IMG/VR virus record: IMGVR_UViG_3300018080_000052
Span: 1 to 42,626 of that record
DNA from: a virus
Length of the DNA stretch: 42,626 nt
Strand: one strand, 5' to 3'
The notes beneath the pieces were generated by a model. The model worked only from the letters and a program-made list of their open reading frames with translations, did no database searches and was not told the origin of the DNA. The position numbers and the translations under genes were made by a program. Of this stretch, positions 8,114 to 17,167 are shown piece after piece. The first letter of the stretch is position 1; each line of letters begins with the position of its first letter.

Positions 8114-10755
8114 AGAGTGCCCTCAAGTTGGCCCGCATATTTATAAAGCCATCTTTTCCTGAGAGGCATTTTTTCTATGTCTTTTTTGGTTTTCTTAATT
8201 CGTGATTTTCTTCTGCGCTCTGCTCTTATATTTTCCCCCTCTTTAATAAGCGCTGCGACATCTGTTCTTCTTACCCCATCAATAAACTGCTCCATGAGAT
8301 CTCTTCGTTCTTCTGCTGTTCTATCTAAAACCTTTGACTCTAAACGATCAGGAAGTTTATATCCATTTTCTCTTACAATATCTTGTGCCGCTCTTGCCTT
8401 AACAAACTCTATATCATTTAACGTCATTTTAGAATTAATGATGCTCTGTAGTCCTTCTCTGGTATTTGCCAAACTAGGAATAGATCTTAAATATTGCAAA
8501 ATTTCTGTCTGGGTTATATTAGCTGTTCCCATAACATCTTTAATATTTCTAATAAAAGATGTGCTAAGCTTGTCGAATTCTTGAGCATCAGCAGTCATTA
8601 GTCCTGTAAAATCTGCGCTCATACCACCAAAAAGCCTTGTTCCTTCTTTCATTTTCTTTATAGCAGCATTATATGCAACGGGACCTAAAATCCCTTTTTC
8701 ACTAAGTGTAAGCATTCTAAGTAAATCTTTTTGTTCTTGCTTAATACCATTGTATCTCTTCATCGAAGACTTATAGTATGGCATCTCGTACTTCTTTGTC
8801 TCTTGATATGACTTGAGCTCTTCTGTCTCTTCAGCGCCTCTTATTTTTTCTAGTTTTTCTTTCTCTCCAAGATACTGATTTCTATATTTTAGAAGCTGGT
8901 CTGATATTTTATTAGTTTGTTCTCTTATTTGCTTCGGTGTAAGCCTTTTTTCTTTACCACGAGCAAGCCCCATTCCTTTTTTTAGATCATCGTTTATCTG
9001 TTTTTTTAGTGACTTTACCTTGTCTCCTAACATATCAAATGCCATTTTTTCTAACTGACCTGGGTCATCAGATATTCCTTGTGCTTGTAGTTCATCCATA
9101 AAGTCTGCTATATATTGTTCTTTTTCAAGAGCAATATCCTGAATTTTTGCTTTACCGCTCTTTACTCTTTCAATGGCAAGTTTTTGCTCTTGCTCTTCAA
9201 TTTTTTCTTGATCAGATTTCATTTCATCAACTTTTTTTGAAAATAAAATTTTTGCTAATTTATCTCTATTTTCTCTTCTATCTAATTCAGGAGCATCTTG
9301 CACAGACTCAAAGAAGTCTTGAAAATCATCTTCGCTTTTAATATTTCTAATTGCGTCCTTTATATTAAATGTTCTTTTCTTCCTTTGTTCTTGTATTTTA
9401 TCTAGAGAATCAGATACTGGCTTATCATGATCACTTGGAAACATAGATGTACCAGTAAGTAATTTAAACTCATCAGGATTTATTGGGCTGTAATCTTCTT
9501 TTAGATCCAAACCATTAACGAACATATCAGTTAATCTTTCACGTGCATCTCTTGTTTTCTCATCAACTCTTTGTTCTAAAAATCTAGGTATTAGTCCACT
9601 ATTATCAGCTATTATTTGATCTGCTGCTCTACGATCTAGCTGTTTTAAAGCGTTCATGACAAGCATATTCTCTGCAACGCGAATTCTGCCTTCTGGAGAT
9701 TGAAGCAAGTTAGGTATAGTTGATAGATACATATTTACTTCTCTATTTGTTATGCGAGCTGTGCCAAGTACATTCTTAATATTAGCTAAGAAGTCTATGC
9801 TTAACTTATCCATTTCTTGTTCATCAGCAGAAAGTAGTGCTGTCGGGCGAACACCTACCGCTTTTCCAAAAGAATTTAAAAGAGCATTCATGGTTGACTG
9901 AGTAACATTTTCATCCTGTGATAACCTTATTATTCTTTTTAATCTCGCATCATCAACTTCTGCTGCACCTGCTTGCTTGGTTATCTGATTATAATAAGGC
10001 CTGTTTTCTTTATTAATCTCTGTCTGTATTTTTCTTTGTCGTTTTTTCTCTGCAAGCTTCATGTTGCGTTCACGAATTTCATCTTTTAGCGTTAATTCTT
10101 TCCGCTTTAATTGATCTGCTTTTTTACTAAAAATAAGCTTTGTTAAAATTTCTTTTTGTTCTGGGTCTTCTATTTCGGCAACTTTATTAACCAAATTATC
10201 TATATCTTCAGATGTTTTAACTTTTTTTATTTCACTTACTATAGTCTTTGGTTTGACAGGCTGCTCTAATCTATCAAGCTTTTTTACTTCATCATGAACT
10301 TCTTTTTCTATAGCTATTTCATCTTGTTCTTTGTATCGATCAAATATCTCTTTGCGCTCTTCTTCTGTTGGTTCAGCGGCTTTTTTCCATTCCCTCAGAT
10401 TTTCTTCGTATGCCTCTTCTTTTCTTTTTTTGAATTCTTCCGGTGTTTCCTCATACTGTGTTCCATACATACGATCAAGTTCTTCTTGTCTTGCAAGCTT
10501 TGCTTCTTGTTTAGCTTTCCACAGTTCAAATCGATCCTCCATCTCTCGCTCTTTATATGCCCTTAATGTATTAAGGTCTTCTTCCCTCATTCTTTCTGCT
10601 TCTTCTTCTGGATCATAAAATCTACCAGGGTCTTTTATCTCAGGAAGAGAAAACGCTGTACCCCCAGGATCTGGTAAATCAGGCAATGTAGATTGACGCG
10701 GATCTATATAATCTTCGTCTGCGTAAGCACCTAAATATGGATTATACTTTGCCAT
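8110..10755 (-). CDS. Large coiled-coil internal virion-type protein with internal duplication
   Basis: 881 residues, strongly charged and helical. The N-terminal 45 residues are proline-rich, then a Glu/Arg/Lys-rich helix runs to about residue 165. A unit near residues 175-415 is repeated near 470-830. Matching landmarks are LTKLIFSKKADQLK with LAKILFSKKVDEMK, SADEQEMDKLSIDFLANIK with TADAQEFDKLSTSFIRNIK, and RERLTDMFVNGL with RRDLMEQFIDGV. Position (after the hub gene and before fibers) and composition fit an ejected internal protein. No peptidoglycan-cleaving motif is seen. The start follows AAGGAGTTCTA. Confidence 0.7.
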   Translation of the reverse strand: MAKYNPYLGAYADEDYIDPRQSTLPDLPDPGGTAFSLPEIKDPGRFYDPEEEAERMREEDLNTLRAYKEREMEDRFELWKAKQEAKLARQEELDRMYGTQYEETPEEFKKRKEEAYEENLREWKKAAEPTEEERKEIFDRYKEQDEIAIEKEVHDEVKKLDRLEQPVKPKTIVSEIKKVKTSEDIDNLVNKVAEIEDPEQKEILTKLIFSKKADQLKRKELTLKDEIRERNMKLAEKKRQRKIQTEINKENRPYYNQITKQAGAAEVDDARLKRIIRLSQDENVTQSTMNALLNSFGKAVGVRPTALLSADEQEMDKLSIDFLANIKNVLGTARITNREVNMYLSTIPNLLQSPEGRIRVAENMLVMNALKQLDRRAADQIIADNSGLIPRFLEQRVDEKTRDARERLTDMFVNGLDLKEDYSPINPDEFKLLTGTSMFPSDHDKPVSDSLDKIQEQRKKRTFNIKDAIRNIKSEDDFQDFFESVQDAPELDRRENRDKLAKILFSKKVDEMKSDQEKIEEQEQKLAIERVKSGKAKIQDIALEKEQYIADFMDELQAQGISDDPGQLEKMAFDMLGDKVKSLKKQINDDLKKGMGLARGKEKRLTPKQIREQTNKISDQLLKYRNQYLGEKEKLEKIRGAEETEELKSYQETKKYEMPYYKSSMKRYNGIKQEQKDLLRMLTLSEKGILGPVAYNAAIKKMKEGTRLFGGMSADFTGLMTADAQEFDKLSTSFIRNIKDVMGTANITQTEILQYLRSIPSLANTREGLQSIINSKMTLNDIEFVKARAAQDIVRENGYKLPDRLESKVLDRTAEERRDLMEQFIDGVRRTDVAALIKEGENIRAERRRKSRIKKTKKDIEKMPLRKRWLYKYAGQLEGTL

Positions 10756-10764
10756 TAGAACTCC

Positions 10765-11769
10765 TTAAAATGGTATCGTCGTTGATTGAGGTTGACCGTA
10801 CATAACCGGAGGTCTAAACCCAAGTAATCCAAGATATTCTTGACGTCTTTGCGATTGCTGTTGTTGTAATAGTTGAGCTCTTCTCAAGCCATAATCTTGC
10901 AGACCTCTTTGTTGTTGAAGTTGCATTCCAGCTCTTTGTAATCCAAGACCCGCTAATCCAAGCACACCTCTCTGCTCAAGACCTGCTTTATCAAGAGCAA
11001 TCCTTCCTAGGCCAAGTTCTCCTTGTTGTTGGAGTGCAGCCCTTTGCATTTGTAAACCTCCAAGCCCCAAGTCCCTCTGTAATCTCATTTGTTGTTCTCG
11101 TTGCCCCAATCCTGCACGTTCCATTGCAAGACGTCCTACACCAAGACCTCTTTCAGTTTCTAATCTCCCAAGCCCTAATTGCTGTTCCAATCCAAGTCTT
11201 CCTCTTTGCATAGAAAGTGCACCTCTCTGTAGACCTAGTTGTGCTCTTTGTAGTGCATATTGTGGTTCCATGCGTGCTCTCATTGCTGCAAGAGACTCTT
11301 GAAGTTGTGCTCCAGCAGCCCCAACTGTTTTTGCAAATCCAGATCCACGCATACCTCCCGTTGCTGCAAATCTTTCTGCAATGGTCGGTATAGTTTCTCT
11401 CTTAAACCTTCCCATTGCCTGTCTTTCTATCGGATCAAAGTTTAACTCAGGAAGCTTATCTTCTGGCGGCATTTCAGGAAGAGCCTGCGGTGTTAATTCT
11501 CCAATCCTTGGAAGATGGGGCATTTGAGTTTGTGCAACATCTCTAACTTGTGGCTGTGATATTCTGCCTAGCTTTGGTAATGGTCCAGTTTTAGGGAGCC
11601 GTTGAGGTATTTGTGGTATGTCAATAGAGCCTTGCGCTTCTGGAATATCAACAAATTTGCCTGGGCTCATAAGCCCTGATAATCCTGTCTCATATGCTCC
11701 TTCCATCATTCTTTGAATCTTCGGTGAATACCTTGGAGCTTTTGTGGTTATATGGGTAAACCCTCGCAT
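10765..11769 (-). CDS. Gln/Leu/Arg-repeat internal virion-type protein
   Basis: 334 residues. The N-terminal 110 residues are proline-rich with many I/L-P motifs. From about residue 160 to 315 there is an imperfect 11- or 22-residue repeat of the type LGLGRLxMERAGLxQRxxQ, with a regular Leu, Gly, Gln and Arg pattern that would form an amphipathic rod. A GGMRGSGFAKTVG motif lies near residue 140. It is followed nine bases later by the coiled-coil protein gene, so the two are probably co-expressed and may be ejected together. Specific function is unknown. Confidence 0.7.
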   Translation of the reverse strand: MRGFTHITTKAPRYSPKIQRMMEGAYETGLSGLMSPGKFVDIPEAQGSIDIPQIPQRLPKTGPLPKLGRISQPQVRDVAQTQMPHLPRIGELTPQALPEMPPEDKLPELNFDPIERQAMGRFKRETIPTIAERFAATGGMRGSGFAKTVGAAGAQLQESLAAMRARMEPQYALQRAQLGLQRGALSMQRGRLGLEQQLGLGRLETERGLGVGRLAMERAGLGQREQQMRLQRDLGLGGLQMQRAALQQQGELGLGRIALDKAGLEQRGVLGLAGLGLQRAGMQLQQQRGLQDYGLRRAQLLQQQQSQRRQEYLGLLGFRPPVMYGQPQSTTIPF

Positions 11770-11843
11770 TGTACTTCCTTTCTTATTTCATACCGGTTAT
11801 ATGTATTAATATAGTATGGTTCGAAACTTAAAGGAAAGAGTAT

Positions 11844-12329
11844 ATGGGGAATAAAACTGAATATGGTTCTTTTGTGCCTACCACGTACAATAACGCACAA
11901 AACAAAGAAACACGATTAGCTCTAAATCAAATTGCACTAAGCTGTAATTCAAAAACTAGCGGGCTATATGATACTGATGAATTTGTTACTGGTAACTTGT
12001 TTTTTCCTAATCCAACACTTGCTTCTACAACTGAAAGAGGAGTGTTGCGCCCTACCTATAGAAAAGTAATTAATTTTGGCGCATTGCCAAACGCTACAAC
12101 TAAAACAGTAGCCCATGGGTTAGATATACAAAGTTCGTGGACAGTTACAAGACTATATGGAGCAGCTACCTCTACAGGAGGTAGTTTTATACCAATACCT
12201 TATGCACACCCAACACCAGCTAATACTGTTACCCTGAGCGCAGATTCTACTGACATAAGAATAAATACAGGTATCAATAGATCTACATATACCAATACGT
12301 ATGTAGTTCTAGAATACATCAAGACATAA
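11844..12329 (+). CDS. Plus-strand structural-like protein inside the late region
   Basis: 161 residues. The N-terminal half is helical and polar (NNAQNKETRLALNQIALSCN); the C-terminal half is beta-rich, with a KVINFGALPNATTKTVAHGL motif that I associate with small phage virion proteins. It has its own ribosome-binding site (AAAGGAAAGAG) and an AT-rich upstream segment with TATAGT as a possible -10. It is divergent from 10765-11769 and abuts the stop of the tail hub gene tail-to-tail with no gap. A structural gene on the opposite strand from all its partners is unusual. Confidence 0.7.
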   Translation: MGNKTEYGSFVPTTYNNAQNKETRLALNQIALSCNSKTSGLYDTDEFVTGNLFFPNPTLASTTERGVLRPTYRKVINFGALPNATTKTVAHGLDIQSSWTVTRLYGAATSTGGSFIPIPYAHPTPANTVTLSADSTDIRINTGINRSTYTNTYVVLEYIKT

Positions 12330-14396
12330 TTAGAATTCGTGCGTCTTCATTGTATGTATTACCATTCCATTTAAAACAAAATTACTTAGTGATATATCTC
12401 TATCAGTCATTTGATCGTCAGTGAAGTATATTCTCATTTGAGTACACTCACCTTCAGTTTGAAAATATACTGCATGCCAAAATCTATCCTGAATAGCTTC
12501 AAGCGGTTGGTCGGAGTACGCAGTAGTAGGCAATATTCCAGTTCCCAGTATAGTACCTGTAGTTGTTCCTTCTGTAATCATAGAAAGAGTAGATGCCGAC
12601 GGATAAGAATCCACAGTTATTTCGCCTGTTGGTGTTCTGTCTACATAAAAATCTACCTTTGCCAAATATGTCTTGTCTCCTAGTTGTGTATAAAAATTAT
12701 ATTGCTTTGTAAGAATATCTATTCTACTTACAAGCGCACAGGTCCCAGCCCCAGAATATGTTCCTGTAACCGTCGGTGGCGAAACTAAAGTGAAGGAATT
12801 ATCATTAACTCTTACGATTTTATATATTTTGTCGTTTAACTCAGTAATCCCGGTTGCATCTTCAATTAAAACAAAGTCGTCTGTTTGTAGGTTATGATTT
12901 ATTACGGTTAAAGTAACCACACCTCCAGATTCTACAATGTTTGTAATAGTCAGTGATTTAGCGTTTCTATCAACTTCTGTATCAATCAGAAAAGTATACC
13001 CTTGCTGGTTCCCAGCAATAACCTGTTCTTGTGGACGCTCAAAATATCCAAATGCTGTAATTGTATCATCATTGAAAGCCCATGCTCTTGTTATATAATT
13101 AAATACTAAAACCCTATCGGGAAACTTGGCATTAGTAGTTGAATCAGGGATTGCCCAATAAACCATTTCAGCGTTATAATCACGAATACCGTATACGCGA
13201 CGGACGCCATCATTATCATTATTAAAGTCAAAGACTTCATCGGGAATTTTTTCATCTATTCTCTCTACGTTTGCCCCATTGCATGCATGTATTCCTGTGT
13301 TTCCAACACCTATCATTACCTTATCAAATGGAACAATAGAAAATGTAGATTCAGAACCAAGCTCTATGTTTATTTGTTGCCACTGAAAAGGCTGTACCTG
13401 GTTCCCTGTATATACTAACTCCCAAGTACTTCTTTCAAAAAAAACAATTAACCTGTCTCTCAATAATTTAGCGCTTATTATTTGTTCTTGTGTGTAACAA
13501 TCAATAAATCCGCCCTCTAAGTCCTGCCGAAAAGCATCTGTATCTAATGGGTTTCCTATTTGCGAGTATCTGCATCTATTGAAAAATGTAGCACCGGAAC
13601 CGCTTACTATCTCTTTTGTGTTTAAAAATAACAATCTCTCTTTAAACTGTACTACAATGCGAGCGCTTTCTATTGTATTTGATCCACTCAGAAAATTAGG
13701 ATTAATTGTTGTCCATGTGCTACCATTCCAATATTTTATCTGATCAGCTGCATTGTAGTTAACTACATACATCAAAGTTTGATCCGCTGTTACACCTCTA
13801 TAGTTTTCATAAGAATAAAACTGTGCATCACTTCCAGTCCACGTTGCAGTTCCAGCCCTATCCCAACCATCTGTTGAATCGTACAAATATGCAAATTGAG
13901 TATCGAACGATAAAGTATTTTCATCATTGATTTCGTCTTGCTCGTACAAAGCAAAACCCATGCATGGGGTAGATGGATAAAAATATACATCTTCACTGGC
14001 AACTGATCCATTTATAACATATGCACCGGTAGACGTGTTGTATGTCCGAACAGTTGAAGACCCACCGCTAACAATCATAGTGCTTGGTGTTCCTGTTGTT
14101 GTTACAGTAAAAATTTCATCATCGATAGAAAACTGTTGGCCTACAGAAAACTCTGCTCCAGGAACAGTTCCTGATATATTTCCAGATCCATCCGTTGTTC
14201 CTAGTTTAATTCTCAATCGAGATTTTAATGGCTCTGATTCATCTGTTGGTACACTGCCAAATCTCTTTCTGACTCTCCCTCTAAAAACATATGAATTATC
14301 TAATCTCGCAAATGCGTCATTTGGTATAAGAAAAGGTTGCAAATCATTTTCTAAACCTACATTAATAGGAGCAATGAGAAATCTGTCATATGCCAT
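12330..14396 (-). CDS. Tail hub/stabilisation-like protein
   Basis: 688 residues from the ATG at 14396, which shares one base with the upstream stop (TAATG) after GGAGGGG. The N-terminus (MAYDRFLIAPINVGLENDLQ) and YVFRGRVRKRFGS near residue 45 are typical of the large tail-hub or nozzle proteins that follow the adaptor in short-tailed phages. A beta-propeller-like middle region is inferred. Near residues 480-560 is a short insert (VVTLTVINHNLQTDDFVLI.. ITELNDKIYKIVRV) of the FCCH-like beta type, also found in 15351-15707 and 16179-17156. It probably caps the portal-adaptor channel. Confidence 0.72.
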   Translation of the reverse strand: MAYDRFLIAPINVGLENDLQPFLIPNDAFARLDNSYVFRGRVRKRFGSVPTDESEPLKSRLRIKLGTTDGSGNISGTVPGAEFSVGQQFSIDDEIFTVTTTGTPSTMIVSGGSSTVRTYNTSTGAYVINGSVASEDVYFYPSTPCMGFALYEQDEINDENTLSFDTQFAYLYDSTDGWDRAGTATWTGSDAQFYSYENYRGVTADQTLMYVVNYNAADQIKYWNGSTWTTINPNFLSGSNTIESARIVVQFKERLLFLNTKEIVSGSGATFFNRCRYSQIGNPLDTDAFRQDLEGGFIDCYTQEQIISAKLLRDRLIVFFERSTWELVYTGNQVQPFQWQQINIELGSESTFSIVPFDKVMIGVGNTGIHACNGANVERIDEKIPDEVFDFNNDNDGVRRVYGIRDYNAEMVYWAIPDSTTNAKFPDRVLVFNYITRAWAFNDDTITAFGYFERPQEQVIAGNQQGYTFLIDTEVDRNAKSLTITNIVESGGVVTLTVINHNLQTDDFVLIEDATGITELNDKIYKIVRVNDNSFTLVSPPTVTGTYSGAGTCALVSRIDILTKQYNFYTQLGDKTYLAKVDFYVDRTPTGEITVDSYPSASTLSMITEGTTTGTILGTGILPTTAYSDQPLEAIQDRFWHAVYFQTEGECTQMRIYFTDDQMTDRDISLSNFVLNGMVIHTMKTHEF

Positions 14397-15340
14397 TATG
14401 GTCCCCTCCAACCCCAACCACCTAATTGATTATCAGTTTGTTCAGTGTATATAGTTGCCGCTCTCTCTTTAGTTTGTTGTACAATAGTCCTTCTTAAAAC
14501 TAGAGTTTCTTGATGTTTAAATTCAGGCATTATAAGAGCTGCTCCCTCTATATCCGTTCTGTCTTCAAATATCTTCTTAGCCGCACCATATGCGATGTAT
14601 TGCCACCACTGTTCAAGATCAGGAGAAGATCCCGCAGCAAGCAATTCTGTTGCTCTTTTATATATCTGTACTTCAACCCTATAGACTTTATCTGGAACTG
14701 GTCTGATTACAAACTCATTGTTAAAATAAAGAGCTGCTTCCGGTTGCGCTGCTACGTATGGAACTGTTTCACTTTCTATTGTCTCACCAGATGCTGGTGC
14801 TGCCGAAAAGTTTAAAGTGAACGCACCAGTAAGATAGTTAATCGTTCCGGTACCATCGCCTGATAGACTACCTGCGCCATCATCACTAAGTCTTAACCCA
14901 TCATTATTTGCATCAATGGAAACAAATGTAACATGATTTTTTAAAATAGGTCTATTAGAAAGAGTTCCAGCAAATGCTGTAGTTGCTCCATCTCCGGTTG
15001 ACCCAACTGATCCTATAAAATTAACTTTTGGATATAGCTGATAAAAACCTTCTTGGTCTTGTACAAACCACGCCTGCTTACCCGCTATGTATATAGGTTT
15101 ATCAGTATTTATTTGAACGTTAGGATCTATTATAGATGTTCCATATGTATCAACATCTGGTTCAGTATAGAAAACAAAATTATCACGGAGTGTATGCAAC
15201 CTGAGATTTTCAGGCATATCATACTGCACAAATGTGTTTACATACTCATCCAAATCAACATCAGATAATTGTGTGGTTGACGGGCTTCTGGTTAGTCGCC
15301 TTACTTTCTTTCTTATTGCCGCAAGGGTTGAATCTGCCAT
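14396..15340 (-). CDS. Portal-tail adaptor-like protein
   Basis: 314 residues. The N-terminal helices (LAAIRKKVRRLTRSPSTTQL, DVDLDEYVNTFVQYDMP) match the start of head-tail adaptor or tail-tube A-type proteins of short-tailed phages. A beta insert with TGAFTLNFSAAPASGETIE lies near residues 165-190, and a helical C-terminus follows (WWQYIAYGAAKKIFEDRTD). It is translationally coupled to the hub gene by a TAATG overlap. The start follows AAAGGAATAGTA. The role is inferred from fold pattern and gene order. Confidence 0.72.
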   Translation of the reverse strand: MADSTLAAIRKKVRRLTRSPSTTQLSDVDLDEYVNTFVQYDMPENLRLHTLRDNFVFYTEPDVDTYGTSIIDPNVQINTDKPIYIAGKQAWFVQDQEGFYQLYPKVNFIGSVGSTGDGATTAFAGTLSNRPILKNHVTFVSIDANNDGLRLSDDGAGSLSGDGTGTINYLTGAFTLNFSAAPASGETIESETVPYVAAQPEAALYFNNEFVIRPVPDKVYRVEVQIYKRATELLAAGSSPDLEQWWQYIAYGAAKKIFEDRTDIEGAALIMPEFKHQETLVLRRTIVQQTKERAATIYTEQTDNQLGGWGWRGP

Positions 15341-15350
15341 TACTATTCCT

Positions 15351-15707
15351 TTAAGTTAAAACATTTTGAGTAGCACCACCCAAATTAGCGCTTATCTCTC
15401 CTACCGGTATAGCTTGAGCAGTTGCATTGACATACCATGGAACTGGTGATGGAACAGCAAATGTATCAAATTTTGTGGTATCAATGTTTATAGTAAATGT
15501 TTTTGCCCCGGTAACCGTTATTTCCCCTTTTAATTTGTCAGCCTGTGTCATTCCAAACTGACGTGGGACCACGAGGCGGACAATATCGCCATCCTCGTAG
15601 TCATGATCTGTTGTTGTTGTTACAGCAGCAGGATTTGCTTTAGTTATCGCAGATATATGTTTAGCCGCCCTTTCAAATGAAGGGTCAGAATTCACATAAA
15701 ATCTCAT
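15351..15707 (-). CDS. Small virion protein with FCCH-like beta domain
   Basis: 118 residues. The core HISAITKANPAAVTTTTDHDYEDGDIVRL..FGMTQADKLKGEITVTG is the beta unit often labelled as similar to the FCCH domain of ubiquitin-activating enzyme E1. In phages it is simply a small structural beta domain. It closely matches residues 180-275 of the upstream protein at 16179-17156, ending in a similar QAIPVGEISANLGG segment. It probably decorates the capsid or neck. It is separated from the preceding gene by two bases. Confidence 0.7.
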   Translation of the reverse strand: MRFYVNSDPSFERAAKHISAITKANPAAVTTTTDHDYEDGDIVRLVVPRQFGMTQADKLKGEITVTGAKTFTINIDTTKFDTFAVPSPVPWYVNATAQAIPVGEISANLGGATQNVLT

Positions 15708-15709
15708 TA

Positions 15710-16117
15710 CTACACTGCCTCTACTGTAACAATTTGGTCTGCATTATTTGGAAGGTCATCTATATCCATAAACTCCAAACTCTGAAAACCGAATCTATTT
15801 ACTTTCTGTCCTATTCTCATGGAAACTTTTCCGCTCTCATCTTGAGCGTGTTTGTGAACTGGATAGCTACCATTATTATTCAAGTGTTTCGCTACTCCTA
15901 AAGGTATTGTATATACCTCTCCGTCCACCATATCGTATCTTTCTACTGGATCTCCATGATACTTCTTGTAATTAAAGCTCATAGATCCACCAGGTACTTC
16001 GTAAAAACGAAAGATACCTTTTACAGGTTGTCTGTCCTTTTGTCTCTGATATTCCAAATTCTTCGTATTTTTCTTAACTGCATCAGTTGTCTTTGTTATT
16101 GGCTTCGCCGTTTTCAT
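15710..16117 (-). CDS. Conserved structural-region protein
   Basis: 135 residues, with a basic N-terminal 35 residues, then MSFNYKKYHGDPVERYDMVDGEVYTIPLG and HLNNNGSYPVHKH, ending in an acidic strand. It lies between the two FCCH-like virion genes in the capsid-to-tail segment, where other phages with this capsid type carry a gene of this kind. Function unknown. The start follows AAAAAAAGGAATAG. Confidence 0.65.
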   Translation of the reverse strand: MKTAKPITKTTDAVKKNTKNLEYQRQKDRQPVKGIFRFYEVPGGSMSFNYKKYHGDPVERYDMVDGEVYTIPLGVAKHLNNNGSYPVHKHAQDESGKVSMRIGQKVNRFGFQSLEFMDIDDLPNNADQIVTVEAV

Positions 16118-16135
16118 ACTATTCCTTTTTTTAGA

Positions 16136-16155
16136 GGGAGTGCCGAAGCACTCCC
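16136..16155 (-). other. UUCG-tetraloop hairpin downstream of the decoration gene
   Basis: On the minus strand, GGGAGTGC pairs with GCACTCCC around a UUCG loop. No U-tract follows, so this looks like an mRNA-stability or processing hairpin that protects the abundant upstream capsid/decoration message, not a full terminator. The same design occurs at 18429-18444. Confidence 0.75.
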
Positions 16156-16178
16156 AGTATCCACGAAAAGAAGAAAAA

Positions 16179-17156
16179 TTACTCGTTTGTTACAGCCCAT
16201 GATTTACCAGCTACCCAGTAAATTACATCGTTCAATGCGCCGGCAGGACTATCAGTACCTGCTGCTAGCACCATTCCAATATAACTTTGGTTTTCTGTAG
16301 CATCATCAAGAAGATTTTGGTATCCATCTTCTGCTGCTTCCCCAATAGGAACCACTTGAGCTGGTGTAAACCCACCTGCTGCCTCTGCGGTTGTTGGGAA
16401 TGCGAATGCTGTGAAACCACTAGAATCAATATCAACAGTAATTGTGTTGTTTGTTGTATTGACTGCTGTAATCGTACCGGTCAATCCGTCCATTTCTGTC
16501 ATATCGTAGATTGTAGGTACAGTGAAACGAACCTTCTGTCCTGCGGTGTAACCGTGAGTAACGGTTAGCGTTACAACAGCACTTGAAGCTTGTGTAATTG
16601 CAGAAATATATCTACGTCTTGGATAGAAAATAGGATCCCAGTTAATTGGCCTGAAGGAGCCTGTAGTACCTGCTCCAGCCAATTGAGCCATATGTGCAAG
16701 TGTGAAGCTTGTATTAGCTACAACACTTCCTATTGTAAAGTCGATTCCGCCTAATTGCTGTGCACCAGTAACATTAATCATTCTGACAATATCACCGTTT
16801 TGCAAAGTAGCTGTCGATGTAGCAGATACAACCGGAGTTGCAGCTGTCGATACAGCAGATACTGTGCTATTTAGTGCACCAACAGGATTAGCGGATGTAT
16901 CTACCAATGTAAATCCACCACTAGTCAGTGTAACTGGAGACATCGATTCATCGGCTGCTAACTTTTGGTACTCAATACCAGTGTCAGAATCCATTCCTCG
17001 TTGCCAGTAAAAAGCTACACCTGTACCAGCACCACCTGCTGCTGTAGTTGTGTAGTTATATACTTTCATCCAGTCTACATCAGACCTCAATTGGAGAACT
17101 TTTTGATTTCCATCAGCAGTAAAACGTCCTTGCTGAACTATTGTTTCGAAAGCCAT
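16179..17156 (-). CDS. Major virion (decoration or head) protein with FCCH-like domains
   Basis: 325 residues. The first part (FETIVQQGRFTADG..LQLRSDVDWMKVYNYT) is followed by an Ala/Thr/Val-rich region and two beta units. The unit near residues 180-250 is ISAITQASSAVVTLTVTHGY..KVRFTVPTIYDMTEMDGLTG. The C-terminus reads SYIGMVLAAGTDSPAGALND. It directly follows the capsid gene with an 11-base gap and a strong site (AAAGGAGATAACG), so it is probably abundant in virions. Decoration is the likeliest role; the exact one is uncertain. Confidence 0.7.
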   Translation of the reverse strand: MAFETIVQQGRFTADGNQKVLQLRSDVDWMKVYNYTTTAAGGAGTGVAFYWQRGMDSDTGIEYQKLAADESMSPVTLTSGGFTLVDTSANPVGALNSTVSAVSTAATPVVSATSTATLQNGDIVRMINVTGAQQLGGIDFTIGSVVANTSFTLAHMAQLAGAGTTGSFRPINWDPIFYPRRRYISAITQASSAVVTLTVTHGYTAGQKVRFTVPTIYDMTEMDGLTGTITAVNTTNNTITVDIDSSGFTAFAFPTTAEAAGGFTPAQVVPIGEAAEDGYQNLLDDATENQSYIGMVLAAGTDSPAGALNDVIYWVAGKSWAVTNE

Positions 17157-17167
17157 CGTTATCTCCT

